Positions 44,426 through 55,962 are shown, counted from the first letter of the stretch. The stretch is DNA of 64,000 nucleotides from Marasmius tenuissimus (GCA_029532415.1 JAQOTA010000030.1:62001-126000); one strand, 5' to 3'. Notes: generated by a model from the sequence alone, not told the origin. Program-made: numbers and translations.

Positions 44426-46026
44426 ATGGTATGTCTCGTCTTTTCAATAACGAAAAATAAGAGCTGATATCATTTCTACAGTCTAGCTCACCGATCAACG
44501 AAAATTTGCAGGATGGAATCGATGGGGAAGAGGAAGAGATGGAAACTGTGATGCTGTCCCCGGCAGAATCGTATCGACTGTACGAGATGGAAAAGCGATG
44601 TGTGGCGCAGAAACTACAAGCATTGCAGGTATGTATCTTTTGCTTGTCGTCAGCTATAACAACTAAAGGTACCTATTAGGATGAAAATGACGACGATGAC
44701 AACGAAGAAGACGACGAGAACGAAGATGAAGAAGACGATGAGATTGAGGACGAGAATGAGAACGAGAACGAGACGGACGAACGTTGCGCACAAATGATCG
44801 CAGACGTTATTGCTGCGAGTCTGCGAGCAGACGCTGCTGCTGCTGGCAGCGACACTCTTGATGATTCGATGGATTCCGAACCTACCGCAACTGCAGAACC
44901 CGACCCTTTGCCAACGCCAACGCCAGCCCAGACCGCTGAAGATCCCGAACCGGTATTTGGTCCCGACTTGGGTCCCGAAGAAACTGGAACCAGGCCGATG
45001 TACACCGGACGCGATCCTTGGTTAGGCACCAAGGTCTGGGTCATCGGCTCGTTCTCCAAAGCTTGCTCGGGGACAGTTCGAGGCGTCCACATCGACTGGG
45101 GGCTGCTGGGAACGATCATTGACATGACTCCCGAAGCAGACCTCAGCGACGTAAAATCTGGTTTACTGCTCGATATCGAACTCAACGTTGTGCGAGACGG
45201 CCGGGCTCAGCCCATCAAACGCATTGACTACCGACACGTCGTCGAGGAGAACAGTCCTCTCCGGCTGAACCGCTGGCGGCCACTTGACCACTACCATGAG
45301 GTGTGGTATCTTCGACCTGACCTCCCCGACCCAGAAGTTCGTCTTCGGAGGTTCGACGCGTTGCCCGTAAACCTCGATTCTATACCCCGTTCTCGCGGTG
45401 ATACACCACCTCCTCAAACCCACCCTACAATGCGAGATTGCCACGACGTGTGGAACCCTCTCTCGGAGCTGGCCCCAACTGAGCGAGACCACTGGATTCT
45501 CCATCCAAAACTGGTTGGCTTGCAGATCCAGGTCCGAATCGTCGGTGGGCCTCACGACTCCGGAGACAAAAACGTCTACATCAAGCCTGTTTCCCGAACC
45601 CGCGGCGTCAAAGTCGAATACAAACCGGGGAAAGGGAGACTGGCAGTCGCTCATACCATTCCGCATCACCGTATCGCTCGCTCGCTGGAGGCCATCAAGG
45701 CCAGCACTGAAACATCGCTCATGGTAGTTATGGCCGGCTCCAGCGCAGATATTGGGAAACTCGTTCGTCGGATCTCTATGCTCTACATAGGAGAGCAGAA
45801 GGCAGAGAATGAATGGATCGTCGGCGGAGTAATCGAGAGAGACAAGAGTAAAGAGACTCTTACCGATGAGAGGGTTGAGCTTCAGCCTCACCTTCAGGTC
45901 GTGAGGGTGAAGGAGTCGGCTCAACAAAAGGCTACGGCAAAGCAGTACATGCATGCTGCCAGGGAGGAGGCTCGGATCCGGTTTGCTCATAGACCAGAGG
46001 TTCCCCCATACGCTACATCCACTTGA
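44426..46026 (+). CDS. KOW/SPT5-like companion protein of the Plavaka unit
   Basis: Exons: ATG 44426-44428 (start uncertain; the frame is open upstream), 44482-44628 and 44680-46026; introns are 53 and 51 bp, phase 0, about 498 aa. After a strongly acidic Asp/Glu run (44680-44780) come two or three small beta-barrel-like modules. The first is DPWLGTKVWVIGSFSKACSG, with the hydrophobic/Gly spacing of a KOW motif as in SPT5. The second starts at LVGLQIQVRIVGG. The third reads IGKLVRRISMLYIG...WIVGGVIER. KOW/SH3-like folds usually bind nucleic acid or RNA polymerase factors; here the role is inferred only. Frame intact. It is divergent from the transposase and upstream of the DUF6698-like gene on the same strand, about 250 bp apart. 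Confidence 0.6.
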
Positions 46027-46136
46027 TTTCTTGTCGTGTTTACACGCTTTCGTACAGAATCCTGTCCTGGTGTCTTTCTATGTACTGAATCATAGCTATT
46101 TTTCCTGTCGCGACCTGTGTGACGTCTGTGACGTAT

Positions 46137-46190
46137 GCGAAAGACTGACGCGACTGACCGACGCGACTGGCCTGACGCGATTTCAAACTC
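46137..46190 (+). promoter_or_regulatory. Tandem GACTGACGCG-type repeats upstream of the DUF6698-like gene
   Basis: GACTGACGCGACTGACCGAC is followed by further GCGACTGGCCTGACGCG copies. The same ACTGACGCG occurs near 39333 and a CTGACGC core inside the palindrome near 44127. Candidate shared binding sites. Confidence 0.4.
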
Positions 46191-46203
46191 CGCTGGCCCA
46201 GCC

Positions 46204-46210
46204 TATAAAT
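46204..46210 (+). promoter_or_regulatory. TATA box of the DUF6698-like gene
   Basis: TATAAAT followed by a pyrimidine-rich initiator region (CCCCTCCTCC repeats), 70 bp before ATG 46274, a typical fungal promoter layout. Confidence 0.6.
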
Positions 46211-46273
46211 TCCCCCCCCTCCCCTCCTCCTCCTCCTCCTCCTCCCTCTTGTCCTCCTACCACCACCATCGCC

Positions 46274-48147
46274 ATGGCTCCTCGTACCAGTAATACTGCC
46301 TCCCGTACCGCTGACCCTCGTGCTCAGGCCCCGGCTACTCCAGTACAGTCGTCTGCTACTCCTCCTCCTCCAGTGCGCCAGCCAGTTCAAACAGCTGCCG
46401 ACAAGAAGCGTAAAGAGTGGGAGTCGGCCTTAAACTCGTTAAAAGTGGTCAAGAAGCCTCGCGTCAAGTAAGTTTTCCCTTTCTATGAAGTTGACATATC
46501 ACTTATACCCGCATATATAGACGCCCCCGACAAGCCATGGAGAAGACTGTTGAGCAGCAGCTCGTTGAGGGTGCCAAGTACTTCAAGCGCTGCATCGATC
46601 CTTTCCTCCCGTTGTTCAACGTCTACGTTGAGGGCGTCAGGGCAGAACAACGAGACGAATATGCAGACAATTGGGCCGACTTCATCGTTGAGCTTCCAAA
46701 CCTCGAAGCAACTCCTGCAGCTGACCCCAACGCCGACCAGAATATGGAGCCAAGTGAGCCCACCCCCCCGGATGCCACGCCTCTCATCCAACCAGAGAAC
46801 ACTGAGAAGACCACTCCTGGTACACGGTACGTGCATCGTCGTTTTTTTTTGGCGCATATATCTCATTCATGATCCGAAAGGGACTACCTCACTCACTGTC
46901 TCGACTGTTGGGAGAAGCTCAAAGCACACAGCCCAGTCTTCCTCATCTTCGCGGAATTCTGTGTCGTGCATCAAGATCCGGAAGAATTTCTGAAGATTGC
47001 TTCGAAGGTACGTTGCTGATGCCATTGTCTTTCGAATATCCACTGACTATCCCTTACTAGCTCTGGGAGGTCGCTAACCAGGTCCAATACGACGACAATC
47101 ATACACTCAAGCGAGAATTACACAAGCTTGTCAGCCCCAATATCTTTACCGGCACCAGCTGCATGCAAAGTTTCTCCTCGAAAGGTCCAAAGACCGAACG
47201 CGGTATGAGGAACAACGTGATCCTCGAGCTCATGCTCAACTGGGACGACATTGTCGAGTACCGCGATGGCAATGATGCTGAACGATCCGAGTAAGTTTCC
47301 ATCCACTGTCATTCATTCAACGCCCAACTAAGTCTGTCAACGTTAGGATCCTGGACGCCTATAGAACGTCCAAGAAAGAACTCGACGCGGGTGGCCTTCC
47401 AGCACTGCTCTACGACGTCTTCTTCGTCGAGGAACCCGCCCTGGACGAAGATGGAGAACCAATCAAGCGGTTCGAGGACGGTTTTCTTCTATCCCCCCTA
47501 CTCGCCAACGTAAGATTTCCTCGTCGTCCTTCTATGATCCTGCTCACTGTTTTCCAGGTTGCCAGAACTATCTTCACGTCGGGCAGGATTGGAAACAAGA
47601 ACAAACATGTTGACGTTGCAAGATCCATGGACATGCGCGTCTTCACTCCAGAGTCCAAGGTCTACGTCGCAATGATGGTAAGTCTCTCCCCTTACCAGTT
47701 GTTTCACAATGCTCAAATATTTCATCTAGCTGCGCTACGCAATGAGCACTGTCGACTCGTGGGGCGAGGACGACAACGACTTCTCTTTCCAGGAATTCTA
47801 TTACGGCACACTCGACTTCTACCGGACCCTCGACGCCATCCAGCAAGACCAGATCATGCAGTTCTGGAACATGTAAGTGGGTTCTCTCTCCTCACCCGTA
47901 CATTTTCACTGACTCTTACCATGACAGAGAGGTATTCGGCGACGTGAAGGGTCGTGTAGAGAAGTCGCTGAGGGACAAGAAACCCAAGGACGGCTCTAAC
48001 CTCAGCCAGTACCACCAACGTCGCGAGAAGGAGGCCGCTGCTGCTAAGGCTGCCGCCGAGAAAGCTGCTGCCGAGAAAGCTGCTGAGGAAGCCGCTAGAG
48101 CCACCGGTCATGGGGAGGAACAGAATGGTGATGGCGATGGTAACTAG
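46274..48147 (+). CDS. DUF6698-like protein (8 exons, 500 aa)
   Basis: Exons: 46274-46467, 46521-46826, 46881-47007, 47061-47290, 47347-47509, 47558-47677, 47730-47872 and 47928-48147; seven introns of 48-56 bp, all GT-AG and phase-consistent. The ATG has a strong Kozak context (GCCATGG). Proline/Thr-rich N-terminus, then a folded region whose motifs (DVFFVEEP, DGFLLSPLLANVARTIFTSG, FTPESKVYVAMMLRYAMST, FSFQEFYYGTLDFY, FWNMEVFGDVKG) resemble the Agaricomycete family DUF6698, of unknown function. The C-terminus is an Ala/Glu/Lys-rich probable coiled coil. No lesions found. It is downstream of and co-directional with the KOW-like gene in what looks like one Plavaka-type unit. Confidence 0.7.
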
Positions 48148-48590
48148 AATCTTTTTGCTCGCTCGCTTCCTTTTTTTTCGTTATCGTTCTCTCAATCCGT
48201 GCTCCCTGTTGCTATCGTTTGCATCCCCTCGCTTACTATTGCTATTGTCTGCTGTCCGTGCTGTATTTGCTTGCCTGTGTCGTCTGTATCGTGCTATGAG
48301 TATCCAATGCTATCATGTTTTCCACCTATCAATATCGCACAGTCGTCGTGCTACATGTGAGAGTCAAATGGAATAATGGTAGCTTGGCATAGGCATCAAC
48401 GTTGGCTGCGTATGGTCACTCCAACTCAGCATTCATCTCACTGATCATCCTTGTTAGATTGCTGTTGCCCTGGCATCGAGAACGAGACTGACGTTGCTTG
48501 ATCATACTCACCGGAATGGGGGTGCCCGACCATGCGGATCAGGCTGATGTTGTCTTGTCATCCCCGTCAGACTGGCAACTCAGGCCAGGC

Positions 48591-48665
48591 TGACTCCGTC
48601 TTCTCATGCCGGTTAGGCTGACAGTGCCGGTCAGTCTGACTCCGTCTTCTCATGCCGATTAGCCT
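48591..48665 (+). repeat. Two direct copies of a 29-bp repeat beyond the DUF6698-like gene
   Basis: TGACTCCGTCTTCTCATGCC... occurs at 48591-48619 and 48637-48665 (46-bp period), amid many GGCTGA/GACTGA motifs (48420-48640). Possible right-hand subterminal repeats of the Plavaka unit. Confidence 0.5.
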
Positions 48666-48669
48666 GTCC

Positions 48670-49208
48670 TCTCTGAGAATTCCGTCTCAGATTGTTGAAC
48701 TCCGGCCGGTAAGTAGTCATACCATTTCATTCGTACGGCTACTTACAATTATCTAGCATACTTACAACTATTATAAGGTCGCGAAATCCTTACGCTATCT
48801 GGGCAGAAACGCCATCACCCATCAGCCAGTGACCCGGGAGCCCCAGGGTGAAGGGTCCTGGTCGTGGCTGGTGGGGCTCACCAGCTAGTGGTCAGGGCGG
48901 CCTGGGTTCGCTGGTGGACGTTCTCCCAACGTTCTATGATGCTCTTGAAGATATTAGTACCTGAGTCTTCGTACCATGCGGTTCAATCTGCTTGGCTCAT
49001 CTGTCATAGGATGTGCAGCGCTCTGCACCCGGTGACCGGTAAAACATCGCTCAGTCTTGATTCTGATTGACGGGACATTTAAGGAGATTCCGAATAGTTA
49101 AGGGCAACAAAGAATCGACTTGTGAAGGTCTCTCTAGTCTCAGAGCACAATTGATTGCATAGAATGACTTGACGAGCCATAATGAATAGTCAATACACGT
49201 AGGTTTCA
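48670..49208. other. Intergenic, no gene recognised
   Basis: Only short unsupported frames. Confidence 0.5.
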
Positions 49209-49655
49209 TCAATTCCTTGCTTTTCTGATTGGGGCGATATGGATCAACACGAGCTCAGTTCCTCTAGATTGCAACTTGCTCATTCGCCGCAGCACTTGTT
49301 GCTCAACAGGGTCAGAAAATTTGGTTGAGTCGAATGCGGTGAAGGCAAACTCACCTCTGGGACCAGTTCGCAGTCAGAGTTTGTACACAAATTTCCGATT
49401 ATTGCCCCTGTCGCAGTACTGGGCGGCCAGATATTGTGTCAATGGGCTGCTTCTCCCGACAAATGGAAGAACACCTACCCTGTCGCCAGTAATAAACACC
49501 ATAACACAGTCGTCGTGTGGACCAACAGTGCCACTGTGCGGGTGGGACGCAACATGAGATTTGAGAGTCGAAGTGGAAGCGTTATTCGAGGATGCTAGGA
49601 AGTATGATCGGACTCCACTGTAGGGATCCAACTTATATCCTTCCCTGAGGTCACT
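49209..49655 (-). pseudogene. Uncharacterised protein fragment with one in-frame TGA
   Basis: From an acceptor-like CTAG the minus strand is open through SDLREGYKLDPYSGVRSYF and DDCVMVFITGDRVGVLPFVG, is interrupted by TGA at 49376-49374, and continues in the same frame for 54 codons to TGA at 49211-49209. The two halves have similar coding-like composition. A GTGAGT donor shortly after the TGA leaves an alternative splice model open. Family not recognised. Confidence 0.3.
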
Positions 49656-49972
49656 CTAGGCTCATGACAACTTGATGAACCATCGATATTCATGGCGTGA
49701 GCGTACTCGGTTGTCTTCCCAAGAATAGCAAAGACCCATCCCATCGTGAATCATGAATGAATGATTGTAGTGATATATAAAAGACATCATATTGAAACTG
49801 CGGAGTGTGATGGACAGCGCGACATGATCTATGAAGATCGCCCGACGTAAGGGCAACTACAGACAGCATGCAGCGAGCACCTCACCATGTCACAATCCGA
49901 CTGACATCTCTTCCCACTCCAGGGTGAATTGAGTCTCACGGTAGTATACATTCAATGGACATGAGGAACATA

Positions 49973-50362
49973 CTGACCTATTTTAATCAATTCGTATGGG
50001 GTTTTGTGTGTGACAAAAAAATTTGCTGAGGAACATTCGTATGGCAGGGAAATTCCGCCAAGTGACTTGTGACAAAAACGAAAGTTCGTATGCCACTTTC
50101 GTGTCGACGGGGGCTTGGGGTGGATGAGTGGGGAGAATGGCGGCAGGCGAGGCTGCCGCCCACGGTAATTCACAGAAAACACCTGACTTGGGCAAAAAAA
50201 TCCCAAAAGGGGTCATTTCTTGGCTTTTTAGGCTTATTACAAGTTTTGTCACATACCGGGACACTTCGTATGATCCCCCTGTGACTATGTGACTATACGA
50301 AAAATTTTCGTATGTGGAGAGGCCTGTGACGTGTGATATACGAATTGAATGAAATAGGTCAG
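49973..50362. mobile_element. MITE copy 1, TA-flanked
   Basis: 390 bp with inverted ends CTGACCTATTTTAATCAATT and AATTGAATGAAATAGGTCAG, flanked by TA on both sides. No ORF. Sequence matches the copy at 51691-52071. A TA duplication suggests Tc1/mariner-type mobilisation. It lies 120 bp beyond the stop codon of the adjacent 7-TM gene. Confidence 0.85.
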
Positions 50363-50481
50363 TACATAAATGTCGGACGTCCAGAACGGAATTTAATAGG
50401 AACGGAAATGCAGGTATAGAGAAAATACACAACATCAGAATGATTGTGATAGATGATGGGAGTCAAAAAAAATAATCTCCG

Positions 50482-52296
50482 TCAACCCGAGATATTGTTC
50501 TTCTCATCCAGGTCGATCTGACTTCTGCCTCCATCGCCGTTGTCATCTTCAGACATACCGGGAGTCGCCTTAAAGGTTGAATGGCCAGACGCGTCCCACA
50601 AGGAACGTTGCAGGTATACGACTACGACAAGAAGCGTCGGATAAATTCCCTATGTAGCAGAGTATATATATGAATGTGGAACGTTAGGGTAGAGAAAATA
50701 TTGGCACGCACGACAAGCTGTACAATCATGGCCTTGAAGATCTGCTGAACTATTTTACCGGAGAACGTTTGCGGCGGGGCTGAGCGAACCATGACAATTT
50801 GGACGACCTATTCGAATGATTGGAATTAGGATGAGCAGTAGCTGATAGTTTGTCACATTGCCACTTGCCCATAAGAGAGAATAGACAACTCCAGATTCGA
50901 GAATGAGAGTGAGTATCTTGTCAGTGCGACCTTGCTGGTGCCCGCCGAAGTAGTCTCCGACAGTTTTGCGGTAAGACCTATGCATGGAAGATTTCTCTAA
51001 AACCAAACCCATCTAGCGAGGCGAAACGAAACTCACCACACTCTCAACCCAATTACAAGAGTCCCAGAGATGTTAGTTGCCGCCGACAGGCTGTACACGG
51101 AGAGGATAAGAGCAGTACAAGTGGGCGGGTTTATGATGGGCCAGTTGTTCTGAGCAAAACAACCTAAGATTCCGAGGGAACAGCCTGTAACGGTACAAAG
51201 AAACAATTTCAGTTCGGTAAAGAGTGGCAGAAGACTACCCGGACGGACCTGCTGTGGCCAATAAAAAGACAAAAGGCAAGGCAATGAGTCTCCTTTGACC
51301 ACTGCATAGCGCCCACACTCTCCAAAAAACGATGATATCCCCAACAACAATCTTTGCGATCCCGATATCAGTAACGACAGAACGATGCGTACGTGAAGAG
51401 GAACCAACCTCGAGAGGGGCCACAGATTTCTGCACGGAGCTTAGGTCAGTAAAATTGCCCGCGAATGCCTTGTGTTTGGCGATGAGGGACCTTCCGACAT
51501 CGTCGACGAAAACATTTTGTACCCCCTTCAGGATAATCATAACGTCGGTCCAGATTTCGAACGAGGAGACAACAAACATGAGCACAATGCCAAGGAGCAA
51601 TGCATACCGTGCTCTCACGTTACCCTCTCGGCGACTTTTGACAAAAGAAATGAAGGACGTCAACACAAGAACCAACTTGTCGCGTGTGTACTGACCTATT
51701 TTATTCAATTCGTATGAGGCTTTCGGTGTGACGAAAAATTTCGCCGGTGCAAATTTGTATGGTGGGCAAGTGACCGGTGACAAAAGTGAAAATTCGTATG
51801 GAACTTTCAGGCCACCGGCCACTAGGAGAGGAGGAGTGAGGAGGAGGACGACGGGTGTGGCTGCTGCAAGCGGAAATCCGCGAAAAACACCTGATTTGGG
51901 CCAAAAAATCCTGGAAAAGGTAAGTTTCTCGCCTTTTTTAAGCTTCTCCGAAATTTGTCACATATTGAGACAATTCGTATGACCCCCCTGTGACTAGGTG
52001 ACCATACGAAAAATTTTCGTATGCCCAGGGGCTTGTGACGTGTGATATACGAATTGAATAAAATAGGTCAGTAAACTCCTACCAGAGGATGGTGACACTG
52101 ACATAGAACAGGATAATATAGGCACCTAATTTCGACAGAGGAGAGTTTGTCAGTTACGTTGGGAGGTCGAGGAAGGGATAGACTTGCCATAGAGAATGGC
52201 AGAAGCAACGAGACCTGTCACGCTAAGTATCGTACTTTTCCCAAAGGTTGCAGCGAATTGCAAGTCATTAGGCGGCCTAGCCTGTGTGTCTACCAT
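50482..52296 (-). CDS. 7-TM membrane protein A (8 exons, 333 aa)
   Basis: Exons: 52296-52188, 52125-52083, 51634-51409, 51351-51249, 51184-51037, 50977-50869, 50807-50712 and 50649-50482, all phase-consistent. About seven hydrophobic spans are visible, with GDIIVFWRVW, ESGVVYSLLW and GIYPT among the best conserved segments, and a polar acidic C-terminal tail. It belongs to a large uncharacterised Agaricomycete integral-membrane family; no function can be assigned. Introns 1 and 6 start with GC (G|GCAAGT, GG|GCAAGT) instead of GT. Intron 2 is about 450 bp because it contains a MITE. Six of eight exons have the same length as in the paralog at 55963-57390. Frame intact. Confidence 0.85.
51691..52071. 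mobile_element. MITE copy 2, inside intron 2 of 7-TM gene A
   Basis: 381 bp, same terminal inverted repeats as copy 1 (CTGACCTATTTTATTCAATT ... AATTGAATAAAATAGGTCAG), flanked by TA (51689-51690 and 52072-52073). Lies entirely between exon 2 and exon 3, so coding capacity is kept. Confidence 0.88.
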
Positions 52297-52394
52297 CTTG
52301 CCAAAGGCTACTCAGCAGTATGGACCGGAGATGGGAGGAGTGATTGAGAAGAGAGTCGCAGCTGTGAGGTATATCAATCCTGACTTCGTAGCCA

Positions 52395-52679
52395 CTAATT
52401 CAACAAAGATATATTGCTCCATGTTTGCAAGTCTTGAAAATGATGGATTTTCGAGTCTGTGATGATCTGTAATGTACGATCATGAGCCTGAGTCAACAGA
52501 TTTATTACTTGATGGGAACTGAATCTCGCCTCCGCTCCGACAGCCAATCTTCTGACGTGGATATTGTCAAAGCTCGAAGCTGTTTGGAAGGACCCAGATT
52601 GGGTTGATTTTGGGGGACAGAAAGGAGACACAGGGAGACACAATAAAGAGAGCAGGATCAATGAGATTGCGCATGCCAT
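52395..52679 (-). CDS. Possible small secreted protein (94 aa), low support
   Basis: ATG 52679 opens MACAISLILLSLLCLPVSPF, which has signal-peptide character, followed by a polar 70-aa tail with no cysteine pattern. It lies 99 bp upstream of 7-TM gene A on the same strand and may be a chance frame in its promoter. Confidence 0.25.
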   Translation of the reverse strand: MACAISLILLSLLCLPVSPFCPPKSTQSGSFQTASSFDNIHVRRLAVGAEARFSSHQVINLLTQAHDRTLQIITDSKIHHFQDLQTWSNISLLN

Positions 52680-52960
52680 GTGAGTGTTTCAAGGGTATTT
52701 ACTGATATTGGCACAAAGTTTAGGGCCGGTTGCTTGGTTTGCTCGGCATTAAGGACCGGAGCAACGGAGCAACACATCTCGTCTTGCCCTCCAATGGCTC
52801 TCTTTGACCTCCCATAATTCCAACAAGCTTGCGCCCCCCACCTGTGTCTTCTGAGTCCCAAGAAAGTTCTGTCGCAAAAAAATCTCAAGATTCCCCAACT
52901 TTCTCAAACTCTCCTGTAGGGGAGGGGGTACGAGGCACGTACTATCCATCTTAGACAACG

Positions 52961-53333
52961 ATGTCGGCGCAATCGCCGGAGTCTATCCGACTGGTCCACA
53001 CATGCCACATCATTCGGCTCGTTCGACAAGTTGCATGGGAGTCTTGTCGTTATTCTTTCTCCTGTGACACGAGAAATCACTGCCCGTCAACTTCTGGGCT
53101 GCAAAGCCACTACTCACTGGCAACTCGTGAAAACAAACGAGATTCGCAAGATGATTTTGTCTCGTACCTCTATAGACGAAGATGGTTTCCCGTGTTACTG
53201 CAGTTTCGACGAAGACGTGGTATTAAGATATCCCGTCGGACGCCTTTTCCGAACACCCCGGCTTCACATGTTATTTTGGCAAAAGCTGGATTACCATGAC
53301 AGGCATGTACAGGACTTTTCTCCTCGATCTTAA
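52961..53333 (+). CDS. Hypothetical protein, model unresolved
   Basis: An ATG-led frame (MSAQSPESIRLVHTCH) and an overlapping frame (VVILSPVTREITARQLLG ... LHMLFWQKLDY) would have to be joined by a short weak intron. The second frame has coding-like composition. Family not recognised. Confidence 0.25.
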
Positions 53334-53957
53334 TTGCGGAACTTCTGGTTTACACCATCATCCATGAACAAATCAATGCGGAAAATGTGTCACAATGCGT
53401 AACTAATCTCATCCTCCCGTTCGATATTGATAATCATACTGACCGTACCTACTCATTCCCATTTTTCCCGCCAGGAACACGCCCTCTGAGTCGCATCGGA
53501 AGAAGCACATGTGTTTGGTTCAGAGCTACGGGAACGTGAGAGTTGGTTTATTGTTAGCATTGAAAAAGCGGAGATGAAGGTAGATTGGAGTCGCAGAACC
53601 CTCTCCGCTCCTTTGAGCAACTTGAGATGTACGACTGTAGGGTAGGCTTCAAGTGGAAGAGTAGGATGCTCTCTGCTGGTAGTAATCTTGATTCCCAATA
53701 GCAAGATGCAGCTGGGTGATCCTGGGTTTGGGAATGGCTCAACTTGAGATACTTCATGGTGATCAATGAACAGACGTATCATGATTGTGATGTACAATCC
53801 AGATTCTGCATCATGGATCGAGTCCGTCAGTGAGACGGGTATAAGAAGGAAACACGCAATCTATAAGCCCTCCGACACTCGAGAGCCCACCTCGCACTGA
53901 CTCCTGAACTCAACACTCCAAACACTCTGCACATAACCCGACTCACCTGCCCTATCG
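53334..53957. other. Intergenic, no convincing gene
   Basis: One minus-strand frame of 114 codons (53797-53453) has no recognisable motif or splice support. Confidence 0.45.
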
Positions 53958-54364
53958 ATGTTCCGTCAGCTTGTTTCCGTAGCTGCCATTTTCGCCGTGA
54001 TCGTTCACGTTGTCCTATTGTCTGGGTGAGTGATGGTCATTAGTCCAAGGGGAAATGGTTCATAAATATCCTCTTGGTCTCAGAACGGCTGCATTCGCAC
54101 TTCCTCTGACTGAGGCTTCGGTGTCAGGGGACTCGTTCCGGTTAGGCTCCTTGGTAAGCTCCTGTAAGGCCGACTTCCTCTTCTTGAATGGAGACTCACA
54201 TATCCTCTAGGATTCGCGAGACGTACTAGTGGCTCGCCCGGGCACCGACCCCCTTGTAAGTGGCTGTTTCATATCACGCTCGAACTCGTGGGATAAACTG
54301 TTGACTTCTTTCTTCTTATATCTTAAATTCAAAGACTTGCAGCTGTCCTGGTGCCGGATGTTGA
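53958..54364 (+). CDS. Small secreted peptide gene (4 exons, 70 aa)
   Basis: Exons: 53958-54025, 54084-54153, 54211-54255 and 54335-54364, joined by 56-79 bp introns in consistent phase. The product starts with a strong signal peptide (MFRQLVSVAAIFAVIVHVV, cleavage likely near GTAAFA), continues with a short polar region and ends in three closely spaced cysteines (TCSCPGAGC). Such a tiny four-exon secreted product fits the small secreted proteins of mushrooms. There is no CaaX box, so it is not a B-mating pheromone precursor of the usual type. Function unknown. It lies between the paralogous 7-TM genes, on the opposite strand. Confidence 0.6.
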
Positions 54365-55962
54365 ATGTTGAGGTAGAGTTTTAACAGATGTTTGTAAAGA
54401 AATTGTTACTGACGTGTAATATGGTTCTCCAGGGTGATAGTACATGCAGAGGTGCTAGCGCCATATGTACCTATATCAAGATCCAAAATTGGGCACTTGT
54501 ATATCTTTACTCGTCATTGTCATCTTTCCACGTCCTTCTCCCTTGGCACGAGGATGTACGGTCGTCCTCCAGACTCTGTCACTAGCTTTTCAATTACCAT
54601 GCCTCGGATCGATATTTATTATCTGTTTTGTGTGTGGACCGACTTATCAGCGAGGGTCTAAATCGCAATATTCGATACAGGCGCTCAGACTCAATCAACC
54701 ACTGTTTGTGACTGTCCATAATTTCGTCTGACGCACAAATACGAGCGATGCACATCATAATCAGACAACCCGACGAGACATTGCCCCGATCAACTAAATT
54801 TGCTCGTTGTTGAACAAAATGAATGTAGGGGCTGACAACCCCGAAGCCTTATACGATTCAATCGCTGTGGGCAAGCCTATCAAACAGCTCATTCACTCGC
54901 TCATCTATCTGAGATGCATGTTCGTTTGAAACATAATCTTTCGGAGTATGTTACAAAGCCCGCCGAACTAAGAACCAAGTCACCTCGAAAGGGCAACCGA
55001 AGAAAACTGACCCACTCATGTAAATTTCCGAGTCACTTCCGTGAGCTTTCGTGGAGGTAGGCGACGACTCCGAGGCTCCAGAGGATGGGCAGATAAGCAT
55101 CCGACAACTGGACGAGTATCAATTGGTCCAGCGTGTTCTAAATTCTGTGTCAAATCCGGCCCACAAGGTATCTCGCATATTGTCGAGATCACATGTTTGT
55201 AGTTCGCGACCGAAAGCGGGGTGGTACAGGACTCGCTTCTTTCTGTGTTACGATTGACTGCCATCAAGGTCAGTGGTAGGAAGTAGGGACCGAACGGTCC
55301 CTCAACTGGCTTGAATGACTTGGTGGGTACCGTAGATACCTGCATCGGCAATCGATAGTACGTCAGTCTTGGGCGGTCTGAGGCAACAAGCAAAGAAAAT
55401 CATTCACATTAGCGAGCGGGCCAAAGTGCCTGAAAAATCGCTGTGAGCCGAGCACAAGACGGTCAGGGTTCTGGGTCAGGGAGGTAAGAATTAACGGTGA
55501 GTTTACCAGATCTGAGTCGCAAACGCTTGGCTATCCGTTTCATCAAGTCTGAGGGCTGATCCCGGGCCACAACAGGGGTCCAACTAAATGTACTATCAGG
55601 ATGCCACTCTCGGGACGCCATTATCGGGACGCGCGGGTTAGGACTCACCGATCTTCATTGCAAAAAAACAGCATGTCCATCGAAGCTGGTAGCTCCCGAT
55701 CTCTCAAAGACGTCTACAGAGATGGCGGTACAACTTTGGCACTTCCGTGAACCACAATGCTGGGTGAATTGCTACTGATCAATCAGGCTTAGGTCGAAAC
55801 ACGATGTGGCTCTTAGGTGGAAAACTCTTGAATAACTTTAGCTATATGTATCAGAGATAGATAATAACTTATGTATAATGTGGTCAAGGCTAGAAATTCG
55901 GTCGAACAAGGCCGAAAGAAAGCTAAGTACGTAGTGATATAACCCGTTGTTTGACTGTGGCG
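54365..55962. other. No gene recognised
   Basis: A minus-strand ATG frame near 55620 (MASREWHPDSTFSWTPVV) with a GTAAAC donor near 55505 may be a short exon, but no downstream exon could be joined in phase. Confidence 0.4.

Noticed and set aside
44676..45185. Minus-strand ORF of 169 aa, serine-rich
   Set aside because: It is the shadow of the acidic Asp/Glu repeat of the KOW-like gene.
39543..48147. KDZ transposase or TET/JBP dioxygenase in the unit
   Set aside because: Transposase motifs match Plavaka rather than KDZ, and no HxD...H dioxygenase pattern was found in either companion.
53958..54364. B-mating-type pheromone precursor next to 7-TM receptor genes
   Set aside because: It has a signal peptide and no C-terminal CaaX box, and the 7-TM genes do not show features I can tie to Ste3-type receptors.
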